From Chitinivibrionales bacterium (GTDB lineage Bacteria; Fibrobacterota; Chitinivibrionia; Chitinivibrionales; FEN-1185), in the NCBI GenBank assembly GCA_035516255.1, contig DATJAL010000035.1, positions 33,665 through 97,664 on the forward strand: a DNA stretch of 64,000 nucleotides, in the 5' to 3' direction. Position numbers and translations under genes: made by a program. Below the pieces are notes generated by a model. The model saw only the letters and a list, made by a program, of their open reading frames with translations. It had not been told where the DNA came from and did no database searches. Shown one piece after another: positions 1 to 9,018 of the stretch (its first letter is position 1; each line of letters starts with the position of its first letter).

Positions 1-2
1 AG

Positions 3-1670
3 ACCCTTTTGGGCAGCGGCACGCGGCCGCCGGCGGTCATTGTCGTTGACGGAACAGAAAATCTGCTCAACCAATTCCCCGCCGATTCCATCAAGAACGA
101 CGAATGCTTTACGGACGGCCTCGACACCGTGAAGGTGGTACTGTATAACGCGCCGTACAACACGGACAGCGTGCAACAGCTGTTTGTAAAGCTCGGGAGC
201 CTCACCGCGGCCACCAACGGATTCAACCTGCTTCCCGCCGCCCTGCGCGCCGTCGCGCTGCAGGACTTTTCGGGCAACGACATCGGCGATTCCATCACGC
301 TCGTCGCACCTTCGGAATCAAAAGGCATCATGGCCGTGGGCTTCGACCGGTTCGGCAACGAGCGGGGCATCGAATACTGCGACTGGACCGCCACCGGCTC
401 CCTACACACGATCACGAATGCGCAGCATGTGTACCGCATTTATTATCCGTCGGGCGACATCCAGATCAACGAGCAGGGTAAAATCATCGCGATCTCGGAC
501 GACACGAGCGGCGGCGTCCGCGGCGACAGCGTATTTGTAAGGATCACCGCACCGCCCGCGCGGCTCGTGTCCGCCGTGACCCGTGACGTTTCGGGCAACG
601 GCCTGCTTGACGAGATCGTGCTGCATTTCAGCAGAAAGGTCACCATCCAGGCAAGCACGGCGTTCACGGTGTCGTACAACGGTACCGTATTCGCGGTCGA
701 CAGTGTGAGCAAGCCGGCCGCCGACTCCGATACCGTGTTCACGCTCTACCTTGTTGAACAGCAGACCACCGACCCGCAGAGCGCGTGGCTGCCGTCGGTG
801 GTCATCAGGGGCATGCCCGACATCGGCGGCGGCGACAGCGTGCTTGCCCAGGACGGCGCGGGCCCGGTGGTATGGAGCGTGACCAAGACCATCACCAGCC
901 TCGGCGACCGGAAACAGGACCTGATCACCGTGGTGCTGAGCGAGCCCATCGTGTCCCGCAACGGCAACATGCTCTCGGCATCGATTACGCCCAAGCAGAT
1001 GTTCAACGTGTGGACCATCACCAACACAGGGGACACGGTCATTGTCGCTTCGTTCCTCGACAGCATCTCGTCGATGTTCAAGATCAGCAACGACGGCCGC
1101 ACCGTGCAGTTCTACATGGCAAACGGCAATGACCTCACCGACCGTCAGCTCATCAACCTGCGCAGCGACACGCCCGCGGTTGCGGATGGCTCCCCGAACC
1201 TCAACACGCCCGTGCCGCTCAACCAGCGCGTGTCCGTCAAGATACACACCGACCTGCCCGAGCTTGTGCTCATCGTGCCCAACCCGTCAAAGCCGTGCCT
1301 CAACCGCCAGAATGCGGGCACGCTCGTGTGCGCCTACAATCCGCTCGCGCGAAACTGGGTGCGCTTTGACCAGGCGGGCGTGCTCATGACCTTCAAGCTC
1401 ATGCCGCTTTCGGGTTCCACTGAAAAAATCAGGGCGCGGCTCATGATTTACGACGCCATCGGCAACCTGGTGAACTCCGCGAGCAGCGACGACATCGTTC
1501 CGCCCGATTGGCGGACCGGCGCGACCACCGCGCACGACATGGACCTGTACTGGAACGGCACGAACCAGCAGGGCATGAGCGTAGCGACGGGGCTGTACAA
1601 GGTGTTCATCTTCCTTGATAATGACACACAGAAGAGAAGGCTGAACGGGACCATTGGAATAACGAGATAA
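3..1670 (+). CDS. C-terminal part of a large secreted surface protein (partial)
   Basis: The reading frame is open to the left edge, so this is the last 555 or so codons of a longer gene whose true start lies outside the window. The visible part is rich in Ser/Thr/Asp and looks like consecutive beta-sandwich domains of the kind found in bacterial adhesins. The last 90 residues (around LMIYDAIGNLVNSASS and LYWNGTNQQGMSVATGLYKV) match the FlgD-like/type-IX-like C-terminal domain that recurs in secreted proteins throughout this window. No catalytic motif is recognised. It is probably exported and anchored or released at the cell surface; its substrate is unknown. Confidence 0.8.
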   Translation, partial: TLLGSGTRPPAVIVVDGTENLLNQFPADSIKNDECFTDGLDTVKVVLYNAPYNTDSVQQLFVKLGSLTAATNGFNLLPAALRAVALQDFSGNDIGDSITLVAPSESKGIMAVGFDRFGNERGIEYCDWTATGSLHTITNAQHVYRIYYPSGDIQINEQGKIIAISDDTSGGVRGDSVFVRITAPPARLVSAVTRDVSGNGLLDEIVLHFSRKVTIQASTAFTVSYNGTVFAVDSVSKPAADSDTVFTLYLVEQQTTDPQSAWLPSVVIRGMPDIGGGDSVLAQDGAGPVVWSVTKTITSLGDRKQDLITVVLSEPIVSRNGNMLSASITPKQMFNVWTITNTGDTVIVASFLDSISSMFKISNDGRTVQFYMANGNDLTDRQLINLRSDTPAVADGSPNLNTPVPLNQRVSVKIHTDLPELVLIVPNPSKPCLNRQNAGTLVCAYNPLARNWVRFDQAGVLMTFKLMPLSGSTEKIRARLMIYDAIGNLVNSASSDDIVPPDWRTGATTAHDMDLYWNGTNQQGMSVATGLYKVFIFLDNDTQKRRLNGTIGITR

Positions 1671-2076
1671 TTTTTAAAATATAATAATCATGGCGCCTGC
1701 CGGTCGACGTTACCGTGCCTGTGATAATAAATAAACTTCTAAAATAACCATGCAACCTCAGCGGTATGCCGCTTCGCGGCGATAAAAATCCGTTAGAGAT
1801 TTTTAGTTGCTTTCATATTCTTAACAGGCCCCGATTGTTAGAGCATATCAATAGCTATAATGTTTTCTTTTTCCGCCGTGTAGAGTTGGACCTGCCGAGG
1901 ATGGATCGCCAGCCACCCGGGATTCCGCGAACCACAGGACTCCGGCGCCAAAGAGGGGTGTGCCCCCGGATCGCCGACGCCGCGCCATGCTTTCCTTTTT
2001 GACAATGCCGCGGCGGCGGAAGCCGGGGGCCAGGGGGAGACTTCCCCCACCATATCTTGGATATTATATTATACCC
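1671..2076. other. intergenic region before metF
   Basis: About 400 bases without a supported gene. Frames through it give only low-complexity Arg/Pro-rich translations. A GC-rich inverted repeat (GGGGGA, four-base loop, TCCCCC) lies at 2034-2049, about 30 bases before the metF start, and could be a leader hairpin. I looked for SAM and cobalamin riboswitch consensus and did not recognise either. Confidence 0.4.
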
Positions 2077-2967
2077 ATGCACATAACCGACATTTTCAAA
2101 CGGGACAAGACCACGTTCAGCTTTGAGTTTTTCCCGCCCAAAGACGCGGCCGCGTCGGAGCTTCTGTTCCACACGATAAAGGACATCATGCCGCTGGGGC
2201 CGTCGTACGTGAGCGTCACCTACGGCGCCGGGGGCTCCACGCGAACGCTCACGCACGACCTTGTGCTGCGCATACAAAAGGAAACCGGTCTTACTGTGAT
2301 CTCGCACCTCACCTGCGTGGGGTCCTCGCAAAAGGAACTGCTCAAAATTCTTGAGACCTACACCGCACACGGCATAGAAAACATCATGGCCCTGCGCGGC
2401 GATCCGCCCAGGGGACAGACATCATTCGTGCCCGCGCCCGACGGCTGCGGCCACGCCGTGGAGCTCGTCGCGTTCATAAGAAAACATTTTCCGAAAATCG
2501 GGATCGGCGTTGCCGGGTTCCCCGAAGGACACCCCGAAACGCCAAACCGGCTGCGCGAAATGGAGTTCCTCAAGAAAAAAGTGGACGCCGGCGCGGACTT
2601 CGTGTGCACCCAGTTCTTCTTTGACAACCACGACTTCTTCGATTTCCGCGAGCGGTGCCTGCTCTCGGGCATCACCGTGCCCGTCCTCGCGGGCATCATG
2701 CCCGTCACCTCGATCAAGGGCATGCACCGTATGGCAGAGCTCTCGCCCGGCACCAACTTCCCCGCCCGCCTGCTCAAGGCGCTCTCGCGCGCCGAAGACG
2801 ACCGGCACGTTGAGACCGTGGGCATCCATTGGGCAACCGAACAGGTGCGCGATCTGATTGACAACGGGGTAAAGGGCGTCCACTTCTACACGCTCAACAG
2901 GTCAAAGGCGACGTTAAAAATTTATGATGAGCTGGGAGTGACGAGCTCGGCGAGACTGAAACAGTAG
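2077..2967 (+). CDS. metF: methylenetetrahydrofolate reductase
   Basis: A 296-residue protein of the MetF/MTHFR family, a FAD-dependent TIM barrel interconverting 5,10-methylene- and 5-methyl-tetrahydrofolate for methionine synthesis or the Wood-Ljungdahl methyl branch. It starts with the family hallmark TFSFEFFPPK. It also contains VSVTYGAGGSTR, the ALRGDPP loop and FVCTQFFFD, all classic MetF motifs, and its length is typical. The ATG at 2077 is chosen because the upstream extension is Arg/Pro-rich noncoding sequence and family proteins begin about 10 residues before SFEFFPPK. No other methionine or acetogenesis gene is adjacent, so the metabolic context is open. Confidence 0.95.
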   Translation: MHITDIFKRDKTTFSFEFFPPKDAAASELLFHTIKDIMPLGPSYVSVTYGAGGSTRTLTHDLVLRIQKETGLTVISHLTCVGSSQKELLKILETYTAHGIENIMALRGDPPRGQTSFVPAPDGCGHAVELVAFIRKHFPKIGIGVAGFPEGHPETPNRLREMEFLKKKVDAGADFVCTQFFFDNHDFFDFRERCLLSGITVPVLAGIMPVTSIKGMHRMAELSPGTNFPARLLKALSRAEDDRHVETVGIHWATEQVRDLIDNGVKGVHFYTLNRSKATLKIYDELGVTSSARLKQ

Positions 2968-3000
2968 GCGGAAAAAGTTTATACAATGTTCCGTTCGAGC

Positions 3001-3053
3001 GCGTAGGATAAACTTTTTATTGATTTTTGAGGTTTTGAAAGTTTATCATACGC
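3001..3053. repeat. 16-bp near-perfect inverted repeat
   Basis: GCGTAGGATAAACTTT (3001-3016) is matched by AAAGTTTATCATACGC (3038-3053), 15 of 16 positions complementary, with a 21-base loop. It lies between metF and an AT-rich orphan gene. It could be a transcription terminator, an operator or the remnant end of an inserted segment. No poly-T follows the right arm. Confidence 0.5.
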
Positions 3054-3099
3054 CTAGTTGGTGTCAAAGCATGTGGCAATATAAGTAAAGGGTTTTAAC

Positions 3100-4077
3100 T
3101 TGAATAGTGGTCCACCAAGATATCAGAGTTTCACAGGTAGAATTTTCTGTGATCTAGAAGAAGCAGAAAAGGCGGACTTCAAAGCATCGTCTCCTCATGC
3201 AATAGAAAAATTGAATGACGAGGACTTGTTGCTTCGATTCGCAGAACTTGCCGATAGTATGTGGATATTCGGTCCGAATCTTGAAGTAACAAGGTTCTTA
3301 GTGCGTGATCTGCCTATTTGGAAATCTGGAGTTCAGTGTATTTCAGAAATCAAGCGTAGGCATCTTGACAGTGAGACAGTTTTTCTATCTCTTGATGCAC
3401 ATATTGGGATAGGCCGAAAATCGATTAAATCAATGATGGGTGGTCGGCGTCTTCCCCGAGCAGGCACCGATAAACCAGTGAAGTTCATTAAAAAACAACA
3501 TTTGGAAGACTTCATTAACAAGGGAATTGTTCAATTCTCTCCTGCGACACGGTTCCAAGACAAATCCTTGACCATAGCTCAGCAAGACAATGAAATTGAA
3601 TATAGTAGCTACATAAATCCCGCCGGTGTTACAATATCAACCTTAGATGAACCGGAAAAGAAAATCCCGATCATTGACTCGACGAATTTAAAAATATCTA
3701 GGAAAATAGGTACTAATTATTACCTATTTTCAACGACGTATGGACCGGACCCTCGGCATTTTCTTGATTTTAACGCCGAAGCATGCGTTTTCATCGAAAA
3801 TCCGGTGCAATTTATAAGACGAATTAGAGCCGCAATTGAGGCACAAAGCCTCGAATGGGAATGCATTCCATGGTTTTTCAAAGTCGGATATTTTGACAAG
3901 TATGAGGCATCAAAATATGCAATGGCATCGATGGCAAAGGACATAAAATACTGGTACCAATTCGAAACGAGACTAATTTTGCTTCCTCCCATAGGAAAAC
4001 CTTCAAAGGAATTAGAACCGTTGCTTTTATCAATTGGGTCATTAGTTGACATCACATCAACATTCCAAACCATCTAA
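3100..4077 (+). CDS. AT-rich orphan protein, function unknown
   Basis: A 325-residue cytoplasmic protein with no signal peptide or membrane segment. The TTG start is preceded by an AAAGGG ribosome site. Its codon and base composition are markedly more AT-rich than metF or the downstream secreted genes, which suggests recent acquisition. Segments such as FINKGIVQFSPATRFQD and KYWYQFETRLILLPP vaguely recall proteins of the DUF2971-like/abortive-infection class (a short motif near an N-terminal strand plus a later E-x-R motif), but this is pattern impression only. It stands alone, flanked by an inverted repeat upstream and a hairpin downstream. A defence-island or mobile origin is possible but not shown. 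Confidence 0.6.
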   Translation: MNSGPPRYQSFTGRIFCDLEEAEKADFKASSPHAIEKLNDEDLLLRFAELADSMWIFGPNLEVTRFLVRDLPIWKSGVQCISEIKRRHLDSETVFLSLDAHIGIGRKSIKSMMGGRRLPRAGTDKPVKFIKKQHLEDFINKGIVQFSPATRFQDKSLTIAQQDNEIEYSSYINPAGVTISTLDEPEKKIPIIDSTNLKISRKIGTNYYLFSTTYGPDPRHFLDFNAEACVFIENPVQFIRRIRAAIEAQSLEWECIPWFFKVGYFDKYEASKYAMASMAKDIKYWYQFETRLILLPPIGKPSKELEPLLLSIGSLVDITSTFQTI

Positions 4078-4135
4078 GAATTATGAATTTGCCACATGCA
4101 AAGCCACCAACACACGCAGCCGTGCCATGCCCGCT

Positions 4136-4165
4136 TGACATGACGGTTTCGCACCCGTCATGTCA
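4136..4165. terminator. hairpin downstream of the orphan gene
   Basis: TGACATGACGG and CCGTCATGTCA form an 11-bp perfect stem around an 8-base loop, 58 bases after the stop codon at 4077. No U-tract follows, so it may be an RNA-end stabiliser or a weak terminator rather than a classical intrinsic terminator. Confidence 0.45.
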
Positions 4166-4294
4166 GCAAAGTCATGTCGAAGACTCCGTCGTGGCTTCCG
4201 TCGGGTGGCGAGATTGTAGGCGGGCACGACAGGCGGGTTGCGCACACCTTACAGTCTAATTCATATCATGCAACAGTAAAGGAAGAAATAAAAA

Positions 4295-4468
4295 ATGCCA
4301 AAAACCCTCATTTCCGTGCTTTTCCCCGTGGCCATGATAGCCGTCATCGTCAGTGTAGATTTACTTTTCTTTAGGCACCGGGTCTGGTTCTGGGAACGGT
4401 TGATGGCGAACATCGGCATTGTCCTGGTGTTCGTTGCCTTCTATTTGAGATTCTTTAGGAAACCTTAA
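4295..4468 (+). CDS. small two-helix membrane protein (57 aa)
   Basis: A short gene read directly from the sequence. It has an ATG with an AAAGGAAG ribosome site 8 bases upstream, 57 codons and a TAA stop. The product has a hydrophobic helix (about residues 5-24), a basic turn containing FFRHRVWFWERL and a second helix (about 38-52) ending in a basic RFFRKP tail, giving a hairpin inner-membrane protein with both basic segments on the same side. I believe similar tiny membrane proteins of unknown function occur in other bacteria, but cannot verify it here. The codon pattern and ribosome site support expression. Confidence 0.65.
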   Translation: MPKTLISVLFPVAMIAVIVSVDLLFFRHRVWFWERLMANIGIVLVFVAFYLRFFRKP

Positions 4469-4641
4469 TCTGAGCGCGGCGGCAGCGCTTGCTTGCCTGA
4501 GCCGCATTGTTGGGATCGCGCTCATGGGTAGTTCGGACACTCATCTGCATTATTAAAGACATTTCCCGCTCCTCAACATTATAATTTATACATAACACCA
4601 TATCCTCTTCGAATTCCTTTTTTATAGTATAGGGGGACCTC

Positions 4642-6693
4642 ATGCCCTATCCAAAATCCATCTTGATTCTTATCCTCGCAGCTGTTTGCGCTTATTCCCA
4701 AATAATCCCGTCTGACCGCATCACGGACTGGACCCCCAACGTCATTGTGGGCGTGCCCGGCGGCATTCCGAACCGCACGGTCATAGGCGTAAAAGTTGAT
4801 TCCGCCGCTTTTGGAACGGGAAAGGTCGACGCCTCGGCCGCGATCGGCGCAGCCATTGACTCATGCGGTTCCGGGCAAGTGGTGTATATTCCGGGCGGCA
4901 CCTACCGTCTTGACAGCCGCGTGTACCGCGCCTATGCGTCCGATATCACCATACGGGGAGCGGGCATGGGAAAAACCGTGCTGAAGGCGAACGAGTCCGG
5001 CCAGACGCTGCTGCTCGGCACGAGCGACTGGCCGCGGCCGACCGCGGGGCTCGCGATCACGGCGGGCGCGGCCAAGGGAAGCTCGGTGCTCACGGTCGCC
5101 GACGCGTCGAGCATTACCGTTGGTAAACTGGTGCGGGTGGAGCAGGACAATCTGTCCTATGTCATTTCCGGGTCCGAGCCCACGACCGACACCAAGGCAA
5201 TGACCGCGATGTTCAAGGTGACTGCGAAGACCGCGACCACCGTGACCATTGCTCCCCCGCTGCCGTTTGATTTCACCAAGTCTCCCGCGCTCGTCCAGTA
5301 TTCGATCGCCCCGCTGAGCGGCACCGGCGTGGAAGACCTCACCGTGGACTGCAACGACTCATCGTGGACGGGCATCGAGTTCGACCAGGCGTGGGGCTGC
5401 TGGGTGAAGAACGTGGAGATCATCAACTCGACCGGCCGCCAGATGTTCATGGTCTGTTTTGTCAATGGCGAGGTCAGGCACAACTACACGCACAGCGTCG
5501 TGGGCGGCGGGCCCAACCACGAGGGCATCGACTTCTACGAGGACGGCTCCTTCAACCTGGTCGAGGACAACATCACGTACAATGGCGGGTTCCCCGGCAT
5601 CATCCTGGGCGACTCGCGGGGCGGGTGCGTGGGCAACGTGATCGCGTACAATTTTTCCTATGATGTCAACACGGGCGACAGCACCATGGCGGGCATGGAC
5701 ATCTCCGTGAGCCACGGGCCGCACAACATGCTCAACCTGGTGGAGGGCAACATCGCGGGCGGCATGGGCAGCGACGGGTATTTCGGCTCCACGAGCCACA
5801 TCCTGCTCGCGCGCAACTGGTTCACGGCCACGCACCCCACGGGCACCGACAACCTCATCGCCGTGAACGTGGGCAGGTGGAACAATTATTTCAGCGTGGT
5901 GGGCAACATTCTCGGCACGAGCGCGTTTCCGGCGACCGGCCTGTTCCAGCCGGTCGCATCGTTCAGCTACGCGAGCCAGGTGATTTACAAACTGGGATTC
6001 CCCAACATGGGGAACAACGGGTTCTCCCAGACCTGGGGCCCCACGACCCCGCCTGATTACACGCTGCAATCCGTTAACCAGCCCGGCGGCGACGGCCACG
6101 GCAGCGGCGGCAACTCGCTGCAGGAGCTCGACCTCAATGTCAAGGCCACCATGCTGCGCCACGGGAACTACGACTACCTGAACAAGGCGGTCCTGTGGGA
6201 CTCGACGATTGCGGACCACGGCATTCCGAACAGCTATTACCGTGCTGTCAAGCCGGCGTTTTTCGGAACGCTCGCGTGGCCGCCGTTCGATCCCGCCTCG
6301 CCTCCGGGCGCATTCAACAACGCGAACATCAGCAGGATACCGGCGGGATACCGGTATGTCAACGGCATCGATCCGCCGGGCGCGAATGCGGTTGACGGGG
6401 GGATAAGCACGGCGCCGTTTTATCAGGGACTTGGCCTTAAGGCAAGATACAGTCGCAGCGGTCAAGTTCTTTGGGTCTGCTATCAAATTCCGAAAGCGTC
6501 GCATGTTGACCTTTCGGTTTTTGATTTGAATGGCCGCTTGGTTAAATCGCTGGCAAGCGGCAATGAAGAAGCCGGATTTCATCAGGCATTTTGGAAAGGA
6601 AAAGAATCAACCATTTTTCATTCCGGCGTTTATTGTGTTATAATAAAAGCAAACGGGCATTCTGAATCAACAAGAGTGGTAATTTCAAGATGA
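4642..6693 (+). CDS. secreted right-handed parallel beta-helix protein (pectate-lyase-like)
   Basis: A 683-residue exported protein with a signal peptide (hydrophobic core LILILAAVCAYS). The N-terminal part has the pectate-lyase-3 fold signature: a GxVxIPGGTYRL segment followed by ITIRGAGMGKTVL. It then has repeated N-rich beta-helix rungs (GIEFDQAWGCWVKNVEI, HEGIDFYEDGSFNLVEDN, GNVIAYNFSYDV). The last 75 residues are a sorting domain (VDLSVFDLNGRLVKSL ... GVYCVIIKANG). Such proteins bind or cleave acidic polysaccharides such as pectin. The exact activity cannot be read, because catalytic residues in this fold are not linear motifs. It opens a run of polysaccharide genes reaching to 21184. 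Confidence 0.85.
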   Translation: MPYPKSILILILAAVCAYSQIIPSDRITDWTPNVIVGVPGGIPNRTVIGVKVDSAAFGTGKVDASAAIGAAIDSCGSGQVVYIPGGTYRLDSRVYRAYASDITIRGAGMGKTVLKANESGQTLLLGTSDWPRPTAGLAITAGAAKGSSVLTVADASSITVGKLVRVEQDNLSYVISGSEPTTDTKAMTAMFKVTAKTATTVTIAPPLPFDFTKSPALVQYSIAPLSGTGVEDLTVDCNDSSWTGIEFDQAWGCWVKNVEIINSTGRQMFMVCFVNGEVRHNYTHSVVGGGPNHEGIDFYEDGSFNLVEDNITYNGGFPGIILGDSRGGCVGNVIAYNFSYDVNTGDSTMAGMDISVSHGPHNMLNLVEGNIAGGMGSDGYFGSTSHILLARNWFTATHPTGTDNLIAVNVGRWNNYFSVVGNILGTSAFPATGLFQPVASFSYASQVIYKLGFPNMGNNGFSQTWGPTTPPDYTLQSVNQPGGDGHGSGGNSLQELDLNVKATMLRHGNYDYLNKAVLWDSTIADHGIPNSYYRAVKPAFFGTLAWPPFDPASPPGAFNNANISRIPAGYRYVNGIDPPGANAVDGGISTAPFYQGLGLKARYSRSGQVLWVCYQIPKASHVDLSVFDLNGRLVKSLASGNEEAGFHQAFWKGKESTIFHSGVYCVIIKANGHSESTRVVISR

Positions 6694-6770
6694 CAAACTG
6701 CCTCGCGAAGCGCCGGGGCACCCGGATTTTAATTTATTTTTAATAGAAGTTACGTCTTACAAGGAGAGCC

Positions 6771-7043
6771 ATGAACAACTTCATCCTCAAAGAACACCTC
6801 GAGCACCTGCACGAGGAGCTCCAGACCATCGACGCTGTCGACGAGGAATCGAAAACGCTGCTCGCGGAAATCCAGGCCGACGTCAGGACGCTCCTGGCGC
6901 ACAAGGGCGCCACGCCGTCGCCGCATCACGCGCCGATCAAGGAGCGGCTCGCCGAGAGCGCGCGGCATTTCGATTCGTCGCACCCGACGCTCGCGGCGAC
7001 GATCAGGACCGTGGTGAACGCGCTTAACAATATGGGAATTTGA
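6771..7043 (+). CDS. DUF4404-like small protein
   Basis: A 90-residue, mostly helical, soluble protein preceded by a good AAGGAG ribosome site. The layout (EHLEHLHEELQ at the N terminus, a central linker with HHAPIKERLAESARHF, and HPTLAATIRTVVNALNNMGI at the end) matches the DUF4404 family, whose function is unknown. It is transcribed convergently with the beta-helix gene at 7058, with only 14 bases between the two stop codons. Nothing ties it functionally to the carbohydrate genes. Confidence 0.75.
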   Translation: MNNFILKEHLEHLHEELQTIDAVDEESKTLLAEIQADVRTLLAHKGATPSPHHAPIKERLAESARHFDSSHPTLAATIRTVVNALNNMGI

Positions 7044-7057
7044 GCGCCGCAAAGCTG

Positions 7058-8710
7058 TTACGGGAGCACCAGCACCTTTTCGAGCGGGGAATTTTCATTC
7101 TGACTGATAAAAAAGAAACCATTATTTGGGATTGAGCGATTATCCACCCGTTTCCCCGCAAGATCATACACCATCAAACCCCTGTTTGATTGGACATAAC
7201 GCCGGAACATGCCGACGCTCATGGGATTCGCATGGCGCAACGAAAGAGCGCGAGGCCCGGCATCCGCCCTTATTATTCCCGCCGCACCGTATTCGTATGC
7301 GCCCGCGTCCCAATTTCCGGTTGACGGACGCGGCTTGGGGGCCCTCGCCGGCGCAACCACGGCATGGTTCACCGAATCGTATTCAACCGCGTACGTCGCG
7401 TCCCTGCACAAATCAGGCATGGTCGCGCACAGGTTTGAGAAGTTGACGCCCGCGCCGACGGTCGCGTTGTTCGCGGCGGCGGGTGAAAGGGCATAGAGCT
7501 GACCGGCGTTGTACCCCTGCGCGGCCGCCTGCGCCGTGGTCTGCAGCACGTTGCCGCCGTCATTGACGCCCGTGGTGCCGGTGACGTCGCAATAGGAATT
7601 CGCGTTGACGCAATGGTTGTTCGCGTAGTGGGTGACCGACCGGGGCGACGCTTCGCCGTTTCCCATGCACGCGCCGCCGTTGCTCATCACCGTGTTGTTA
7701 TAGACGTAATACGTGCCGGTGTTCCCGCTTGACGGATGCGCGCCGATGGCCATGATCCCGTTGTCCACGTCGTACAGCACGTTGTTGAAGGCGTAGGTGG
7801 TGCAACTGGCGCACCCGGCGTTGCCGTTGAGCCAGAACGCCATTCCGCCGGCGCAGCCCGAGTGCCGCACCACGTTGTTGTACGCGAGGAGCCTTGACCC
7901 GCTTTCCGGATGAAAGACGAAAATCAGGTTGCAGTGGTCGCCGGCGTACGAAAGGACATTGTGCTCGACGAGGTTGTCGTGCACCACGTTGAAGTCGCCC
8001 AGGAGGCCGCTCACCACGTACCGTATGACGTTGTTGTAAACATAGGTGCCGTTGAGGATGCCGTTGCCGTCGTTTTGCGCTCCGCCGGCGCCGTCGATGA
8101 CATTGTCGTGGAACGACGTCTCGTCGTGCGGATATCCGCCGTGCGCCTCGATCGAATACGACTGCCCGTTGTCCGTGCTGCCGGCCGCGTGCGTCCAGCC
8201 GTGCACGTAGCAGTTTCTCACCTCGATGAAGGAGTTCAGCGTCAATACGCTGTTCGCGCCGCCGCCCCCGGTGTCCTTGTACAATCCGGTGAATTCCATG
8301 TTGTCAATTATGACGTAGCTGCCGCTCACCTGGAGCTGGTTGCCGCCGCTGGCGCAGGCCGTTCCGCGGCAATCGAACACCGGCCGCTTCCAGGAGCCCC
8401 CGGCATACCAGGTTTTGTCCACGCCGATGTAGATCCAGGAGGCGGCGGTTCCCGGCCAATGCCAGTCGACGACCTGGCTTGAGGCTCCCCATGTATCGCC
8501 GCCGCGGAGAATGAAGCTGTCCCCCGCCGCGGGCGCAAAGGAGGCGCATGCGGCGCCGCAGTCGGCCATGCCGGGCAGGTGCGCCCAGGCAAGGGATTTG
8601 GTCCGTGCCTGGGCTGCGGTGTGAGAATCCGAGCCGTTCGCCGCGATGTAGTACGTGGCTCCCCACGCTGCCGGGCATGCTACCAGAAAGACTAGCATTA
8701 TATTTTTCAT
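7058..8710 (-). CDS. secreted parallel beta-helix protein
   Basis: A 550-residue exported protein. The ATG at 8710 is chosen because it directly precedes a signal peptide (MKNIMLVFLVACPAAWG); the longer frame only adds untypical sequence. The mature start ATYYIAANGSDSHTAAQA is the usual opening of right-handed beta-helix proteins. Asn-rich rungs follow (YVYNNVIRYV, LAYNNVVRHSG, YAFNNVLYDVDNG, YYVYNNTVMSNGG). The C terminus carries a degenerate sorting domain (GLMVYDLAGKRV). It is probably an extracellular pectin or other uronate-polysaccharide binding or cleaving protein. Its upstream region is interrupted by the transposon at 8770, only 60 bases from the start codon, so its native promoter may have been displaced. 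Confidence 0.85.
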   Translation of the reverse strand: MKNIMLVFLVACPAAWGATYYIAANGSDSHTAAQARTKSLAWAHLPGMADCGAACASFAPAAGDSFILRGGDTWGASSQVVDWHWPGTAASWIYIGVDKTWYAGGSWKRPVFDCRGTACASGGNQLQVSGSYVIIDNMEFTGLYKDTGGGGANSVLTLNSFIEVRNCYVHGWTHAAGSTDNGQSYSIEAHGGYPHDETSFHDNVIDGAGGAQNDGNGILNGTYVYNNVIRYVVSGLLGDFNVVHDNLVEHNVLSYAGDHCNLIFVFHPESGSRLLAYNNVVRHSGCAGGMAFWLNGNAGCASCTTYAFNNVLYDVDNGIMAIGAHPSSGNTGTYYVYNNTVMSNGGACMGNGEASPRSVTHYANNHCVNANSYCDVTGTTGVNDGGNVLQTTAQAAAQGYNAGQLYALSPAAANNATVGAGVNFSNLCATMPDLCRDATYAVEYDSVNHAVVAPARAPKPRPSTGNWDAGAYEYGAAGIIRADAGPRALSLRHANPMSVGMFRRYVQSNRGLMVYDLAGKRVDNRSIPNNGFFFISQNENSPLEKVLVLP

Positions 8711-8769
8711 ATGGCCTATTTCAAGAAAATAGACAATCCTCTGGATAATTGCAAATTCGGAAAAAAGTG

Positions 8770-8789
8770 GGTAGTGTCCTAATTTGAAT
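8770..8789 (+). repeat. left terminal inverted repeat of the transposon
   Basis: GGTAGTGTCCTAATTTGAAT. It is a perfect reverse complement of 12992-13011 and directly follows the target duplicate AAAAAGTG. Confidence 0.92.
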
Positions 8790-8801
8790 TTAGAGAATGT
8801 T

Positions 8802-9011
8802 TTATGGTTTCCTTTGCTTTCTTGGCCTGCCACCTTTATTCGGAATATATGCATTAATCTCTTTAATATCTATAAAAACATGCCAACCAATTCTTCTAGC
8901 CGTTTTAAAAGTTTTCTTTTTTACCAAAAAAGACATATCTTGAGGGGTTACATCCAACCTTTTAGCTGCCTCAGATAGCGATATGTCGGTTTGGGGATTA
9001 TAGTATATCAT
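8802..9011 (-). CDS. excisionase-like helix-turn-helix protein
   Basis: A 69-residue protein whose core (ISLSEAAKRLDVTPQDMSFLVKK, then a wing with GWHVFIDIKEINAYI) is a MerR/excisionase-type winged helix, the type that binds DNA at phage and transposon ends. The C-terminal GGRPRKQRKP is a basic AT-hook-like tail. The gene abuts the left end of the transposon, and its start codon is 8 bases from an 11-bp perfect palindrome (9019-9043) that may be its own operator. It probably regulates or shapes the element. No ribosome site is obvious. Confidence 0.65.
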   Translation of the reverse strand: MIYYNPQTDISLSEAAKRLDVTPQDMSFLVKKKTFKTARRIGWHVFIDIKEINAYIPNKGGRPRKQRKP

Positions 9012-9018
9012 TTACAAA

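Noticed and set aside
402..1247. Long antisense frame across the partial secreted protein
   Set aside because: It is a His/Arg/Val-rich shadow typical of GC-rich genes read backwards, without ribosome site or domain.
1960..2076. Longer N terminus for the methylenetetrahydrofolate reductase
   Set aside because: The extra 39 residues are Arg/Pro-rich and unlike the family, which starts shortly before SFEFFPPK.
1671..2076. SAM-I or cobalamin riboswitch before metF
   Set aside because: I found no core consensus of either class, only one short GC hairpin.
4174..4374. 66-residue frame overlapping the small membrane protein
   Set aside because: It lacks a ribosome site and protein-like composition. 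The 57-aa frame at 4295 has both.
5359..6582. 407-residue antisense frame in the beta-helix gene
   Set aside because: Low-complexity Arg/Val/Ala composition. The sense strand has a signal peptide and fold signatures.
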